Positions 1-9,468 of a DNA stretch of 64,000 nt are shown piece after piece. Source of the stretch: Microbulbifer taiwanensis (GTDB taxonomy: Bacteria > Pseudomonadota > Gammaproteobacteria > Pseudomonadales > Cellvibrionaceae). Below the pieces are notes generated by a model, which was not told the DNA's origin, did no database searches, and saw only the letters and a list, made by a program, of their open reading frames with translations. A program made the position numbers and the translations under genes. The stretch's first letter is position 1; every line of letters begins with the position of its first letter. The stretch lies in assembly GCF_014904815.1 (NCBI RefSeq), contig NZ_JACZFR010000009.1, forward strand, positions 1-64,000, in the 5' to 3' direction.

Positions 1-22
1 GGGTTTCCGGCGGCCGGCTTTT

Positions 23-2206
23 TTATTCGTCTTCCCTCCGCCGTGTTATCGGCAGGCTTGCCTCCCAGCTGCGCAGGTGCAGATCCCGCTGCGGGAAGGG
101 CACCTCTATGTCTTTCTCGCGGAACTCGCGCAGCAGTTCCAGGTTGTAGAGCGCGTAGGGATCGCCCAGCGGCGACACCATATTGCTGTTGATCCACACC
201 ACCAGTTTGAAATTCAGTGCATTGTCACCGAATTCCATCAGCCACACCTCGGTCTTACGCTTCCAGTCGGTGTGGGTGATGTTGACCCGTTCCGCCGCCT
301 CCAGCGCCGCCTCGCGCACCAGGTCCGGGTCCGAACCGTAGGCCACACCGAAGGGCACGTGGATGCGGCGTACCGGGTCATCGAGGGTGTGGTTGATCAC
401 GCGGCCGGCGACAAACTCGGTGTTGGGCACCAGTATGTCCACATTGTCGCGGGTGGTGATGCGGGTGGAGCGCACATTGATATCGCGGATTCGGCCGAAG
501 ACACCGGACTCCAGCTCCACCAGGTCGCCGACCCGCAGCGGTTGCTCGAACAGCAGTATCAGCCCGGATATGAAGTTGGAGAATATCGCCTGCATGCCGA
601 AGCCGATACCCACCGACAGGGCGCCGGCGACAATGGCCAGCTTGGAGGTGTCGAGGCCGAGCATGGCCAGCACCACGATGATCGCCACGCCGATGATGCT
701 GTAGTGCAGCACCCGGCCCAGGTTGTACATGGAGGATTCGCTGGCGTGCTTCTTGCGCACCAGGCGGTTGAGGAAGCGCCGGGTCAGGCCGGAGATCAGC
801 CAGGCGCAGACCATCACGAAAATGATCTTGGCGATATCGCGCAGGGTGATGGGATTCTGCGCTATGGAGAACAACTGGTAGTCCGCCAGCTGGCGCCAGC
901 GCTTGTAGGCCTGCTCGGCCATATAGCTGGTGCGCTCGCGCACCGTCGCCCACCAGCCCTGGCGCTGTTTGTAGATCTGCAGTTGCGCCGCCTCATAGCG
1001 CTGCACATCCTCTACCAGGTCGCTGGCGCGCCCCAGGCCGCTGTCGATGCGCTCGAAGTAGCGCCACCAGCGACTCAGGTCCTCGCCCTCCTCGCCGCGC
1101 CAGGCCATTACCTGGCGCTGGCGGAGATTCAGCTCCCGTGAATTGCCGTCGATCAGGGTGCGCGCCGTCTCCAACAGGTCGCGACTCACCACCAGCGTCT
1201 GCTCTTCCTCCGCTGTCTCGTCGAGGACATTGTTGATCGACTGCAGCAGTTCCGCCTTGCGCTTTTTCAGGTGCCCTTCAAGCAGGTCGACCTCCAGCTC
1301 CATCAGCGTGAGGTCCTTTTTCATATTGGTATCCGGGTCGGTGGAGGTCTCCGGGGAGCCCTGGATACTGGTGCGCGTCGCGCCAATCCTCTCGATTTTC
1401 TCCGTCTGCTCTTCGATATCTTTTTCCAGCGCCTTTGCGGCTTCGGCACTGTACTGCAGCTCATCCAGCATCTGATTGAGCTGCCCCTCTGCCAGGTCTA
1501 CCTTCTCCTGCCAGTTGCCGAGAAATTCCTCCAGGGTTTCACGCTGCTCGATGATGTTGATGTGATTGATCTGAGTCTGCAGCAGCGCCAACGCGGCCGC
1601 TTCTTTCTCCGCCTCACCGCTGGCTTCGCGCAGCAGTACCACCTGTTTGCGCAACTGGCTGAGAGACTGGCCCAGCGTTTCATCCAGCTGGCGCGCCTCC
1701 AGCTGTATGCCCATCAGGCGCCGGCGCCCGCGGGTCACAGCGGCATCCGCCTTGGCCCAGGCCTGCACATCCGGGTTTTTCGGGAATTTGACGTCCGGCA
1801 GCACCGAGATCTTTTCGTATTCCTGGTGCTTCTGCCAGGTGACTGCGACGCCCTTGAGGCTCTGGCTGATCGCCTTGGCCCGCTTCTGCAGCTCCTCGTC
1901 CTCGGGCAGGTTTTCGCGCCGCGCGCTCCAGGCCTTGTCCAGCGCTTCCAGCCACTGCTTGCGCTCCTCGGTGGACGCCTCTACCCAGCCCGTCCACCAG
2001 TCGGCAGAGGGCTCGGTGAAATCGGGTACGACCGGTTCGAACTTATCCGGCTTCTTGCCGGGAAGCTGGGCGCTGGCAAACAGGGTGCTGGAGGCCAGCA
2101 GCAGGGTGAGCAGGAAGGTGAAAATTGCACGAACAGTGTTGCGACCGCGTTCACTGCGCCCAGGGCAAAGGGGGGAAAAGCTGCAGTCACCCGCCATAGT
2201 GCGCAT
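23..2206 (-). CDS. MscS-family mechanosensitive channel with large periplasmic coiled-coil domain
   Basis: Predicted inner-membrane channel that releases solutes on hypo-osmotic shock. From the ATG at 2206 it is 727 residues. A hydrophobic export segment near residues 20-43 is followed by about 400 Glu/Gln/Leu-rich coiled-coil residues, likely periplasmic. The last 280 residues are the MscS core: two membrane helices, the Gly/Ala-rich pore helix (SVGIGFGMQAIFSNF) and the beta domain with FEQPLRVGD and LVPNTEF. Long periplasmic N-termini are known from MscK and MscM, but this protein is shorter than those (about 1100). The frame runs back to a TTG at 2305 that would overlap the upstream stop. 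I prefer ATG 2206, or ATG 2197, because the earlier residues are basic and not signal-like. It follows the 2302-4188 lipoprotein on the same strand. Confidence 0.88.
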   Translation of the reverse strand: MRTMAGDCSFSPLCPGRSERGRNTVRAIFTFLLTLLLASSTLFASAQLPGKKPDKFEPVVPDFTEPSADWWTGWVEASTEERKQWLEALDKAWSARRENLPEDEELQKRAKAISQSLKGVAVTWQKHQEYEKISVLPDVKFPKNPDVQAWAKADAAVTRGRRRLMGIQLEARQLDETLGQSLSQLRKQVVLLREASGEAEKEAAALALLQTQINHINIIEQRETLEEFLGNWQEKVDLAEGQLNQMLDELQYSAEAAKALEKDIEEQTEKIERIGATRTSIQGSPETSTDPDTNMKKDLTLMELEVDLLEGHLKKRKAELLQSINNVLDETAEEEQTLVVSRDLLETARTLIDGNSRELNLRQRQVMAWRGEEGEDLSRWWRYFERIDSGLGRASDLVEDVQRYEAAQLQIYKQRQGWWATVRERTSYMAEQAYKRWRQLADYQLFSIAQNPITLRDIAKIIFVMVCAWLISGLTRRFLNRLVRKKHASESSMYNLGRVLHYSIIGVAIIVVLAMLGLDTSKLAIVAGALSVGIGFGMQAIFSNFISGLILLFEQPLRVGDLVELESGVFGRIRDINVRSTRITTRDNVDILVPNTEFVAGRVINHTLDDPVRRIHVPFGVAYGSDPDLVREAALEAAERVNITHTDWKRKTEVWLMEFGDNALNFKLVVWINSNMVSPLGDPYALYNLELLREFREKDIEVPFPQRDLHLRSWEASLPITRRREDE

Positions 2207-2301
2207 CTGTCCGTGATAAAAGATCCGACGCAAGAAGTAACACGGATAACTGAAAATCCGTCTTTTCAGTGTAGCCGAGGCGGAATCGGTGCCCTTTCGC
2301 C

Positions 2302-4188
2302 TCAATCGTTGAGTATCACAATCAGGCTGTTCACCGCCATATTGTCCGCACCGGTCCCGTAGCCTCCCTCGGCGTAGAGCCGTTTTGCCAGGGCGCCGGC
2401 GGCGAGACGCCGGTCCAGATCAGTGGCGAAATCGCCGAAGTCAGAGAACATGAAAACGATGTCTCCCACGACCACGACATAGAGACCGCCCTCCTCTACC
2501 GGCAGCAGTCGCGGCACCGTAAACAGCGACAGCAGGTCCTCGCGAACAGCGCCGCGGCGGATGAAGTGATCCACGCCCAACAGCTCCTGGGTCAGGTTGA
2601 TGCTGAGGCCAGTGGCGTCCAGCGCCAGGAAAGGCGCGGCTGTGCCCGTATCAATCCAGTCCACCAGGAATTCACTGCCGCTCTCGCTGAAATCCTGTAG
2701 CGAGATGGCGTCGAAGTCCGGCGGTGCCAGGCCGAAGGGCGCGACATAGCCGCGAAACTGCAGTGGTGTGCCTACCGCCAGTGAATCGACGATTAATTCG
2801 CTGATATCGACCTGGTAGTTGTCCGGGTCGGCATCCAATGCCTCTTCAGAGCCGGTGCCGGTATAGTCGAACTGCAGCGCGTCGCGCCCACCGAATTCCA
2901 GCGCCGTAACCAGCATTTCATCGCCGGCGCGGTCGTTCAGGAGGCTGTCCAGGCGACTGGGTAGCAGACGCACGCGGCCCGCGTCGAGATCCAGTCGCAC
3001 TAGTTCGCCATCCCAGTGCCCGAGGGCGATGATACGCTGGCCAACGGAAACAGCGCTGATAGTTTCCTGGCGCAGTGGGAATCCCGGTACGCTGACTAAA
3101 GTGTTGTCGGTGAGCTGCAGGTCGACCTGATCGCGAAATGCAACGCTGCCATCGGTGCGGATCAGGCGCGCACCGATCATTCTGAGCAGATTACCCTGGC
3201 GTCGCAGAACCTGTCCCTTCAGTGCATCCAGGGTGTCACCCGGCACACTGCTGCCGGCGTAGACCTGGTCTGCGATGAAGCTGCGCGCGGCGCGATCGTA
3301 TTGGCCAAATGCCAGTGTCGCAGTGTCCGGGGGCAGGCCCACCATTTCGCTGAGGCCGCTGGACCCGAAGAAACGCTCGCCGTTGATTTCCCAATCGGTC
3401 TCGCCGCGGATCTGGATATCAACCCCGCCGAAGCGCCCCTTGGTACTGTCAAAGGGCCGCACGGCGATGCGGAAGGAAACCTGCCTCTCGTCCACACTGA
3501 TCAGCGGGCCGCGCAGCCGAAACGCTTTCGGCTGCAGAGGATTGTTGTCCGCAGTGACCACCGGAAATACAGTCACCTGCGGCGGCGTCGGGGCGGTATC
3601 GACACGGTTTGAGACGAGCAGGTTGAAGTCCAGTTGCAGCAGCGCCGGCAGATCCGGCTGAACGACTAACGGCCTGAGACTGTCCAGCTCCAGATCCAGG
3701 GTGACCTCGCGCACTCTCCGGCCGTCCTCGAAAAAGGCCCGCGCCATTTCGGCGCGACCATCGACATCGACACGAATGTCCGCGTCGGTATATTCGAGGG
3801 TGATCTGGCCGCGCACATAGTTACCGATACGCAGTGTCGCCGCCGTCACCAGTTCAGACTTGTCCTGGTACTCAACGAAGTCCACCGCATTTGACGATGA
3901 CAGGACCTCGCTCCAGGAGCCATCAAAGCGCTGCAGCCGCAGGGAAACCAATTCCACCCGATAGCGGATAAAGTCCCCCTCGAGATCGGTGATGCCGACA
4001 AACAGCTGACCGCAATTTTCAGAAGTTGGGCCGGCATCACTGGTTTCGCAACTGATCTCGTCGGCGCCGGAATCGGTATCGGAACCTGACGACCCGCCAC
4101 TACTGCTGCCACTGCCGCAGGACGACAGACTCAACGCGAGCAACAGGACTGCAATGATGCGCCAGCCCGCGGATAGATCCCTGTTCAT
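2302..4188 (-). CDS. large lipoprotein, DUF4382-like N-terminal part
   Basis: About 628 residues. A basic N-terminus, a hydrophobic stretch (residues 10-22) and the lipobox LSSC (Cys24) predict a lipoprotein. A Ser/Gly/Asp linker follows, then a segment resembling DUF4382 folds (ligand-like beta strands with VELVSLRLQRFDGSW). The rest is beta-rich, with repeated units of the kind seen in DUF5666 proteins. The domain names are my recognition and were not searched. No catalytic motif is evident, so a cell-envelope or surface role is only inferred. An in-frame ATG at 4209 exists. ATG 4188 gives the standard lipoprotein signal and is preferred. The MscS gene follows on the same strand. Confidence 0.75.
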   Translation of the reverse strand: MNRDLSAGWRIIAVLLLALSLSSCGSGSSSGGSSGSDTDSGADEISCETSDAGPTSENCGQLFVGITDLEGDFIRYRVELVSLRLQRFDGSWSEVLSSSNAVDFVEYQDKSELVTAATLRIGNYVRGQITLEYTDADIRVDVDGRAEMARAFFEDGRRVREVTLDLELDSLRPLVVQPDLPALLQLDFNLLVSNRVDTAPTPPQVTVFPVVTADNNPLQPKAFRLRGPLISVDERQVSFRIAVRPFDSTKGRFGGVDIQIRGETDWEINGERFFGSSGLSEMVGLPPDTATLAFGQYDRAARSFIADQVYAGSSVPGDTLDALKGQVLRRQGNLLRMIGARLIRTDGSVAFRDQVDLQLTDNTLVSVPGFPLRQETISAVSVGQRIIALGHWDGELVRLDLDAGRVRLLPSRLDSLLNDRAGDEMLVTALEFGGRDALQFDYTGTGSEEALDADPDNYQVDISELIVDSLAVGTPLQFRGYVAPFGLAPPDFDAISLQDFSESGSEFLVDWIDTGTAAPFLALDATGLSINLTQELLGVDHFIRRGAVREDLLSLFTVPRLLPVEEGGLYVVVVGDIVFMFSDFGDFATDLDRRLAAGALAKRLYAEGGYGTGADNMAVNSLIVILND

Positions 4189-4229
4189 CAGTTTGCGCTT
4201 CCCTTCCACTTTTCCCTGCGTCCACGCGC

Positions 4230-4257
4230 GACAGCGGCCATCCGGCTGGCCGCTGTC
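4230..4257. terminator. perfect 10-bp hairpin between two minus-strand genes
   Basis: GACAGCGGCC (4230-4239) pairs perfectly with 4248-4257 around an 8-nt loop. It lies just downstream of the 4294-4953 gene. No T-run follows on the minus strand, so it may be a weak terminator or an mRNA-stabilising hairpin. Confidence 0.5.
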
Positions 4258-4293
4258 ATTCTTAAATACTAGGGCATAGAGCGGGAAGAACTG

Positions 4294-4953
4294 CTAGCGC
4301 ATGCACCGTTTAAACTCATCCCAGTAACCGCCTGGCTGGCGACGATAGGGGCCAACCCCGGCGCGACGCGACTGGTCGCTCGCTATGCGGCGACAGGTCG
4401 CTCTGCGCTCGCGGTAGCTTTCGTCGTAGATGTCGTCGCGGAAGCCATAGCGGCCGTAATACTCATCGCCACGATAGTAGTAGTCAGCGCGACTGCGACC
4501 GTAGTAACTGTCCGGGCGATATCTGGGATCGGGCTGCGGCTGGGCCCGGGGCATTACTTCCGGACGCTGCGCCGGCTGTGGCGCCGGCAGCGAGCGGAGT
4601 TGCGGCGGCGCGCGGTAGTAGTCACGCCAGCCGGGCGGCGGGGTGACGACCGCGAAGTCGTCGCCTTGCGGGTCGTACAGCAGGAAAGCGCCGTCGGAAG
4701 TGACGAAATAGCGGTCGCCGCGCAGGGTAAAGGTGCCGCTACTGCCCGGAACACTGGGCACCTTGGCGCCCAGTGGCGGCTCCACGCGCAGGTAGCCGCC
4801 CTTGCCCAGACGGTAAAAGGATCCGCGGGAGTAGTAGTAGGTCTTGCCGTTCACCAGGAGTTGCGAGGTGTCGGAAGGCAAGGTGCTCAGCCTGTCCTGG
4901 GCCCAGGCGAATGAGACGGCGAGGCTGAGCAGGAGTGCAATGGCATGGTGCAT
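4294..4953 (-). CDS. secreted Tyr/Arg-rich protein, paralogue of the 9469-9840 product
   Basis: 219 residues with a clean signal peptide (cleavage after SFAWA, about residue 18). The N-terminal 100 residues contain a YYYSRGSFYR / GYLRVEPP pattern typical of small periplasmic proteins with repeated 'YY-x-G-x-FY...V-x-PP' motifs (DUF6515-like by eye). The centre is Pro/Gln-rich, then a Tyr/Arg/Asp-rich stretch. The end carries a conserved-looking pair, CRRIAS and FKRCMR. The same N- and C-terminal motifs occur in the 123-residue protein at 9469-9840. A GAGGGGA ribosome-binding site precedes the ATG. It lies 75 bp downstream of the RND adaptor gene and may be co-transcribed with it. The function is unknown. 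Confidence 0.75.
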   Translation of the reverse strand: MHHAIALLLSLAVSFAWAQDRLSTLPSDTSQLLVNGKTYYYSRGSFYRLGKGGYLRVEPPLGAKVPSVPGSSGTFTLRGDRYFVTSDGAFLLYDPQGDDFAVVTPPPGWRDYYRAPPQLRSLPAPQPAQRPEVMPRAQPQPDPRYRPDSYYGRSRADYYYRGDEYYGRYGFRDDIYDESYRERRATCRRIASDQSRRAGVGPYRRQPGGYWDEFKRCMR

Positions 4954-5028
4954 GGCAACGTCCCCTCTGTTGCAAACTACTGCAAGTTTACTCAGCGGCG
5001 ACGCCTATCCCCAATCTGGGCCTCGGGA

Positions 5029-6138
5029 CTATATCGAACTTCCCGCCTCTTCCCGCGCCGCCACCTCCGACAGCACCTTGACCGCCTGGTCCGGCTGCAG
5101 GTTTTCCGCGCCGCGCACTATCACCCGGTCTCCGTCCGCCAGTTCGCCGCGCACAGATATCCACTCGCCGTCGCCGCTGCCGGTGGTTACCGGCAGCCGC
5201 TCGGCCTTGCTGTCGGCACCGACGCGAAACACGAAGGCGTCGCCATTGCGCAGCACCAGGGCATCCCGCGGCACCGCCATCACCTGCTGTGCCGCGGCGA
5301 CGGGTACCGCCACCTGCACCGGCATGCCGGCGATCCACCCCGACTGCTGTGGCAATTCCACCATCAACTTGACCCGGCGCGAGTTGGCGCTGGCCACGGG
5401 CACCGACTGCCGCACACGCCCCTCGAGCAGGCCGCCGCCGGCTTCGCGCTTTTCCTGTGTCTGCGACACGGCGTCGCTGCGCAGCGCTATGGGATCGCCG
5501 GTGCGCAGAAGGGCCAGCGATGCCAGTGGAATATCCGCCTCCACTTCCAGCTGCGACATATCCAGCGCGCGCAGCAGTTGGGTGCCGGTGCGCACATACT
5601 CACCGGCCTGTTGCTCGCGGCTCACCACCAGTGTGTCGAAGGGAGCGTTGATGGTGGCCTTGGACAGCTCATAGGCGCGGCGGTCGCGCTCTATCCCCGC
5701 CGCCACCAGGTCCTGGGCCATGGCCTCGCGCTCCGCCTGCTGTTCTTCCAGAGCCGCGCGGGATGTGCTGTTGGTTTCCGCCAGTTTGGACAGCCGCTGC
5801 AACTGCGCGTCCAGGTAGGTCAGGCGCGCGCGCAGCTGCGCGATGCGGCTGTCGCTGTTGCGCAGCTGCAGTTTCCAGTGGGTTGCCTCCAGCTGCGCCA
5901 GTCGCTCGCCCTTTTTCACCAGGCTGCCCGGCTCGGCGACGAACTCCAGCGCACCGTCCAGTTCCGACGAGATGCGGATATCGCGACGGCTCACCACCCT
6001 GCCCGCAGACCACTGGCTGGGCGCTATCTCGCGCAGCTGGGCGCGGTCGACAGTGACGGCCGCACCTTCGCCCTGCTGCGCCAGTGCCGGCGCGGCCGCC
6101 AACAGCGCCAGGAAGGAGGCGCCGATTATCTTTCTCAT
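5029..6138 (-). CDS. RND efflux periplasmic adaptor (membrane fusion protein)
   Basis: 369 residues. It links an RND pump to an outer-membrane channel in the periplasm. The signal peptide ends at ALA (about residue 21). Next come a lipoyl/barrel-sandwich half (SELDGALEFVAEPGSLVKKG), an alpha-helical hairpin (about 85-150), the second lipoyl half (KATINAPFDTLV), and the beta-barrel and membrane-proximal domains ending near KVL. The open frame runs far upstream inside the permease gene. The real start is the ATG at 6138, since it gives the signal peptide and an ATGA overlap with the permease stop. Here the adaptor follows the permease, the reverse of the usual order, and no outer-membrane factor gene is nearby. 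Confidence 0.92.
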   Translation of the reverse strand: MRKIIGASFLALLAAAPALAQQGEGAAVTVDRAQLREIAPSQWSAGRVVSRRDIRISSELDGALEFVAEPGSLVKKGERLAQLEATHWKLQLRNSDSRIAQLRARLTYLDAQLQRLSKLAETNSTSRAALEEQQAEREAMAQDLVAAGIERDRRAYELSKATINAPFDTLVVSREQQAGEYVRTGTQLLRALDMSQLEVEADIPLASLALLRTGDPIALRSDAVSQTQEKREAGGGLLEGRVRQSVPVASANSRRVKLMVELPQQSGWIAGMPVQVAVPVAAAQQVMAVPRDALVLRNGDAFVFRVGADSKAERLPVTTGSGDGEWISVRGELADGDRVIVRGAENLQPDQAVKVLSEVAAREEAGSSI

Positions 6139-9100
6139 TGGGAATTCCTCGCTATGGTGCGACCGCGCATAAGCGCGAATTTCGGCAGGGCCAGGCGGCC
6201 CGTCTGCAACAGGGCCGGCAGCAGCACCAGGGTAAAGAGGGTGCTGACCGCCATGCCGCCGACGATCACCGCCGCCAGGCCGCGGTAGATGACACTGCCC
6301 TCCCCCGGTGCGACCAGCAAAGGCAGCATGCCGAAGACACTGGTCAGGGTACTCATAAAGATGGGTCTCAGGCGCAGGCGCAGCGCCTGCTCCACCGCCT
6401 CGACGCGGCTCGCGCCCTCCCCCTCGGCGGCGCGGGTCTGGTGCACCAGCAGTATCGCGTTGTTGACCACCAGGCCCAGCAGTATCACGAAGCCGATCAT
6501 TGTCAGCAGGTCGAGGGGCTGGAAGCCGATCAGGTTCAGTATCTGCAACGCCAGCACGCCACCCACCGTCGCCAGCGGCACCGTCAGCAGCACCAGCCCG
6601 GCATCCTTGAGGGAGCGGAAGAGTGCACTCATCAGCAGAAACAGGATCAGTAATGCCAGGGCGAAGTTCTGCGAGAGGGACTGCAGCGCCTTGTCCAGGT
6701 CGCTGGCATTGCCACCCACCAGGATGCTGCCATCGGCGGGCATGGCCGCCTGTATCTGCGGTAGTACCTCCGCCTCTATCTGCGCCCTCACCTCCTCCAG
6801 GGAGACGTCGTCCGGCGGCACTATGTTGAGGGTGATGGTGCGGCGGCCGTCCACCCGCCGCAGGCTGCCGGGGCCGACGGTGCGCTCGACACTGGCGAGC
6901 TGGTTCAGCGGCACAATTTCGCCCCGCGGTGTGACCAGCGGTGTGTTCTGCAGCTGCTCGGGAGTGCTCCACTCGCGCGCCTTGAAGATGACATCCAGGC
7001 GCTTCTCACCGTTGAAGTACTCGCCCACATAGAGGCCATCGCCGAGGGCGCGCACCAGGCTGCCCATATCCTGGCGGTTCCAGCCCTGCTCGTGCATGGC
7101 GCGGTCGTTGGGGTAGACGGTCAATTCCGGCTCGGACAGGGACAGGCCCGGGTTCGGTTGCACCGGCACTCCGGGCATCGCTTCGCCCATCACTTCCACA
7201 CCGCGGGCGGCGGCCTTCATCAGGCCCTCGGCGTCGCGGGACTGCAGGTGCAGGGCAATGCGACGGTCGCCGCCGAACTGCCCGAAGAGGTTGCCGCGGG
7301 CGGCGAAGCCGCGGAAGTCGGGAATATCTGTCAGGATGTCCTCGCGCAATATGCGCTCCATGTCCTGCGCCTTATCCATGTCTTGGACGCGCACACCCAT
7401 GGTGCCGCCATTGGGCCAGGTGATGATGTAGTAGTTCTTGAGCGCCGGCTCGCGATCGCCGCTCATATAGGGCGTCATACGCCGGTCAATTTCGGCGACG
7501 ATTTCCCGGCCTATGGTCTCGACATTGGTGGCGGAGGGAAAATTCATCCACACGTCCACCGCGTCGCGCTTCACCGGCGGCAGATAGTCCAGCTTCGGCA
7601 GCAGGAACCAGGTGGCCAGCACCGGCAGCATCAACAGCGCGCCAATCACCTTCCAGCGCCGCGCCGGCGTGCGCGTCAGGCCCATGATTCTCGACGTGAT
7701 CTTTTCCCACAGCCCGGCGAGACGGTCCCGGCTTGAGATATCCGGCAGCCACTGCCTGGCCGCCAGCGGCACCACCGCCACCGCCACCAGCAGCGAGAAA
7801 ACAACGGCCACCGCGATGGTCAGTGCCAGGTCGCCGAACACCTGGCCCTCGACGCTGTTGAGGAAAAATACCGGCAGGAATATGGCCACGGTGGTGGCAG
7901 TGCTGGCGAGCAGCGCGCCCCACACCTGGCCGGCACCCTGTTCAGAGGCATCCTCCGCGCCCAGGCCCTTCTCGCGCAGGCGCACTATGTTTTCCAGCAC
8001 GACGATGGCCGCATCCAGCACCATGCCGGTGGCGAAGGCGAGGCCGGCGAGGGAAATCACATTGACACTGCGCCCGGCGGCGGACAGCACCACAAAGGTG
8101 GCGAACAGGGAAATCGGTATCGCCGCGGCGACGATCAATGTCGCGCGCATCCGGCGCATAAACCACCAGAGCACCCCCACCGCCAGCAGCATACCCAGCA
8201 GCAGGTTGCCGCCGAGTAGATTCAGCGCGCGGTAGACGAATACCGAGGCGTCGAAGGACTGCACCAGCACCAGCTTCTCGTCCTTCAGGGTCGTCTCGTT
8301 CAGCTCTGCAACCTTTTTCTTTACGCGCTCCAGGGTGGCGAGCATATTGGCGTCATTGGTGCGGTTGATGCGCATCGAGACCGCCGGGTTGCCATTCTGG
8401 GTGGTGACGCCGCCGCTCTCGGAGGGCCCGACTTTGACTTCGGCGATATCGCCCAGGCGCACCGGCTGACCGTCGCGCCACTCGAGCACCAGCTCGGACA
8501 GTCGCGCCGGATCGTACTCGCCGACAAAGCGCAGGGTATAGCGGCGCCGGCCCACATCGGTAAATCCGCCGGACACATCCCGCGCCGAGGCCAGCTGGCC
8601 GCTCACCGCCGGCAGCTGAATACCCAGCTCGGCGGCCTTCCAGGGATCGAAGACCACCTGCAGCTCCTCGCGCCCGGCGCGCCCGGACTGCGCCTCGACA
8701 CTGGCCACGCCCTGCACGGCCTCCAGTTCCGGGCGCAGCACATCCTCGATCAGGCCGGTGTAGTCCTCCAGGCTGTTGGGATTGTCTGGCAGCAGCTGCA
8801 GGAAGAAATAGGTCAGCGCGGTGGCGTCACCGCCCCAGCCACCCAGCATGACCCGCGGCGGTTCGGCATCGCGGGGCAGCGGCGGCAGGCTGCTCATGCG
8901 GCTGATGACGTCGATCAGCACCTTGTCCATATCGGTGCCCATGGTGAATTCCAGGTTCACCCAGGCGAAACCGCGACCGGCATTGACCTGCATCATTTCC
9001 AGGCCGGTCAGGCCCTGCAGTACCGACTCGATCGGCTCGACGATTTCCGCCTCCACTTCCTGCGGTGAGGCGGCGCGCCAGCCGGCGGCGATGGTGATCT

Positions 9101-9230
9101 GCGGGTTTTCGATATCGGGGAAGAGTTGTACCGGCAAGCGGCTGGCGAGAAAGGCGCCGAGCAACACGGCCATGACCACGGCCACCGCGGTGGCGGCGGG
9201 ATTCTTGAGAGCGGCTCTGGTGAGCGCCAT
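6135..9230 (-). CDS. RND multidrug efflux permease (HAE-type)
   Basis: 1031 residues, the normal length for AcrB/MexF-type proton-drug antiporters. It has an N-terminal helix, two large periplasmic loops (roughly 35-330 and 560-860) and two six-helix bundles. The fourth helix carries the proton-relay motif as GMVLDAAIVVLEN: the first Asp of the AcrB Asp-Asp pair is kept and the second is Ala. Substrates cannot be read from the sequence. It overlaps the downstream adaptor by 4 bp, so the two are translationally coupled. The upstream gene on the same strand (9469-9840) is separated by 238 bp containing a terminator, so the pump pair probably has its own promoter. Confidence 0.93.
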   Translation of the reverse strand: MALTRAALKNPAATAVAVVMAVLLGAFLASRLPVQLFPDIENPQITIAAGWRAASPQEVEAEIVEPIESVLQGLTGLEMMQVNAGRGFAWVNLEFTMGTDMDKVLIDVISRMSSLPPLPRDAEPPRVMLGGWGGDATALTYFFLQLLPDNPNSLEDYTGLIEDVLRPELEAVQGVASVEAQSGRAGREELQVVFDPWKAAELGIQLPAVSGQLASARDVSGGFTDVGRRRYTLRFVGEYDPARLSELVLEWRDGQPVRLGDIAEVKVGPSESGGVTTQNGNPAVSMRINRTNDANMLATLERVKKKVAELNETTLKDEKLVLVQSFDASVFVYRALNLLGGNLLLGMLLAVGVLWWFMRRMRATLIVAAAIPISLFATFVVLSAAGRSVNVISLAGLAFATGMVLDAAIVVLENIVRLREKGLGAEDASEQGAGQVWGALLASTATTVAIFLPVFFLNSVEGQVFGDLALTIAVAVVFSLLVAVAVVPLAARQWLPDISSRDRLAGLWEKITSRIMGLTRTPARRWKVIGALLMLPVLATWFLLPKLDYLPPVKRDAVDVWMNFPSATNVETIGREIVAEIDRRMTPYMSGDREPALKNYYIITWPNGGTMGVRVQDMDKAQDMERILREDILTDIPDFRGFAARGNLFGQFGGDRRIALHLQSRDAEGLMKAAARGVEVMGEAMPGVPVQPNPGLSLSEPELTVYPNDRAMHEQGWNRQDMGSLVRALGDGLYVGEYFNGEKRLDVIFKAREWSTPEQLQNTPLVTPRGEIVPLNQLASVERTVGPGSLRRVDGRRTITLNIVPPDDVSLEEVRAQIEAEVLPQIQAAMPADGSILVGGNASDLDKALQSLSQNFALALLILFLLMSALFRSLKDAGLVLLTVPLATVGGVLALQILNLIGFQPLDLLTMIGFVILLGLVVNNAILLVHQTRAAEGEGASRVEAVEQALRLRLRPIFMSTLTSVFGMLPLLVAPGEGSVIYRGLAAVIVGGMAVSTLFTLVLLPALLQTGRLALPKFALMRGRTIARNSQ

Positions 9231-9392
9231 ACCCTGGACCTTTTGATTTTTTTAATAATGGGGCAAGGCTAATCGGTTGCCGGGTCGGCGCAAGGGGATT
9301 GCGACCAGCGGATCTTTTTAGCGGATATAGTACGACTTATCCTGCGGGCGCCCGCCCGGCTCCCGGACCCGCTGATGCGCGCCATCCCCGAC

Positions 9393-9446
9393 AAAAAACC
9401 ATTCCCGCGCCGGCCCCGTCAAGAGAATGGAGGGCAGGCGCGGGAA
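9393..9446 (-). terminator. Rho-independent terminator after the 9469-9840 gene
   Basis: A perfect 10-bp stem (9402-9411 with 9437-9446, TTCCCGCGCC) with a 25-nt loop is followed on the minus strand by six T residues (9393-9398). It ends transcription of the small secreted-protein gene before the efflux pair. I see no gene in the rest of 9231-9468. Confidence 0.75.
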
Positions 9447-9468
9447 ACTATTTCCTAATCGATAGCGG

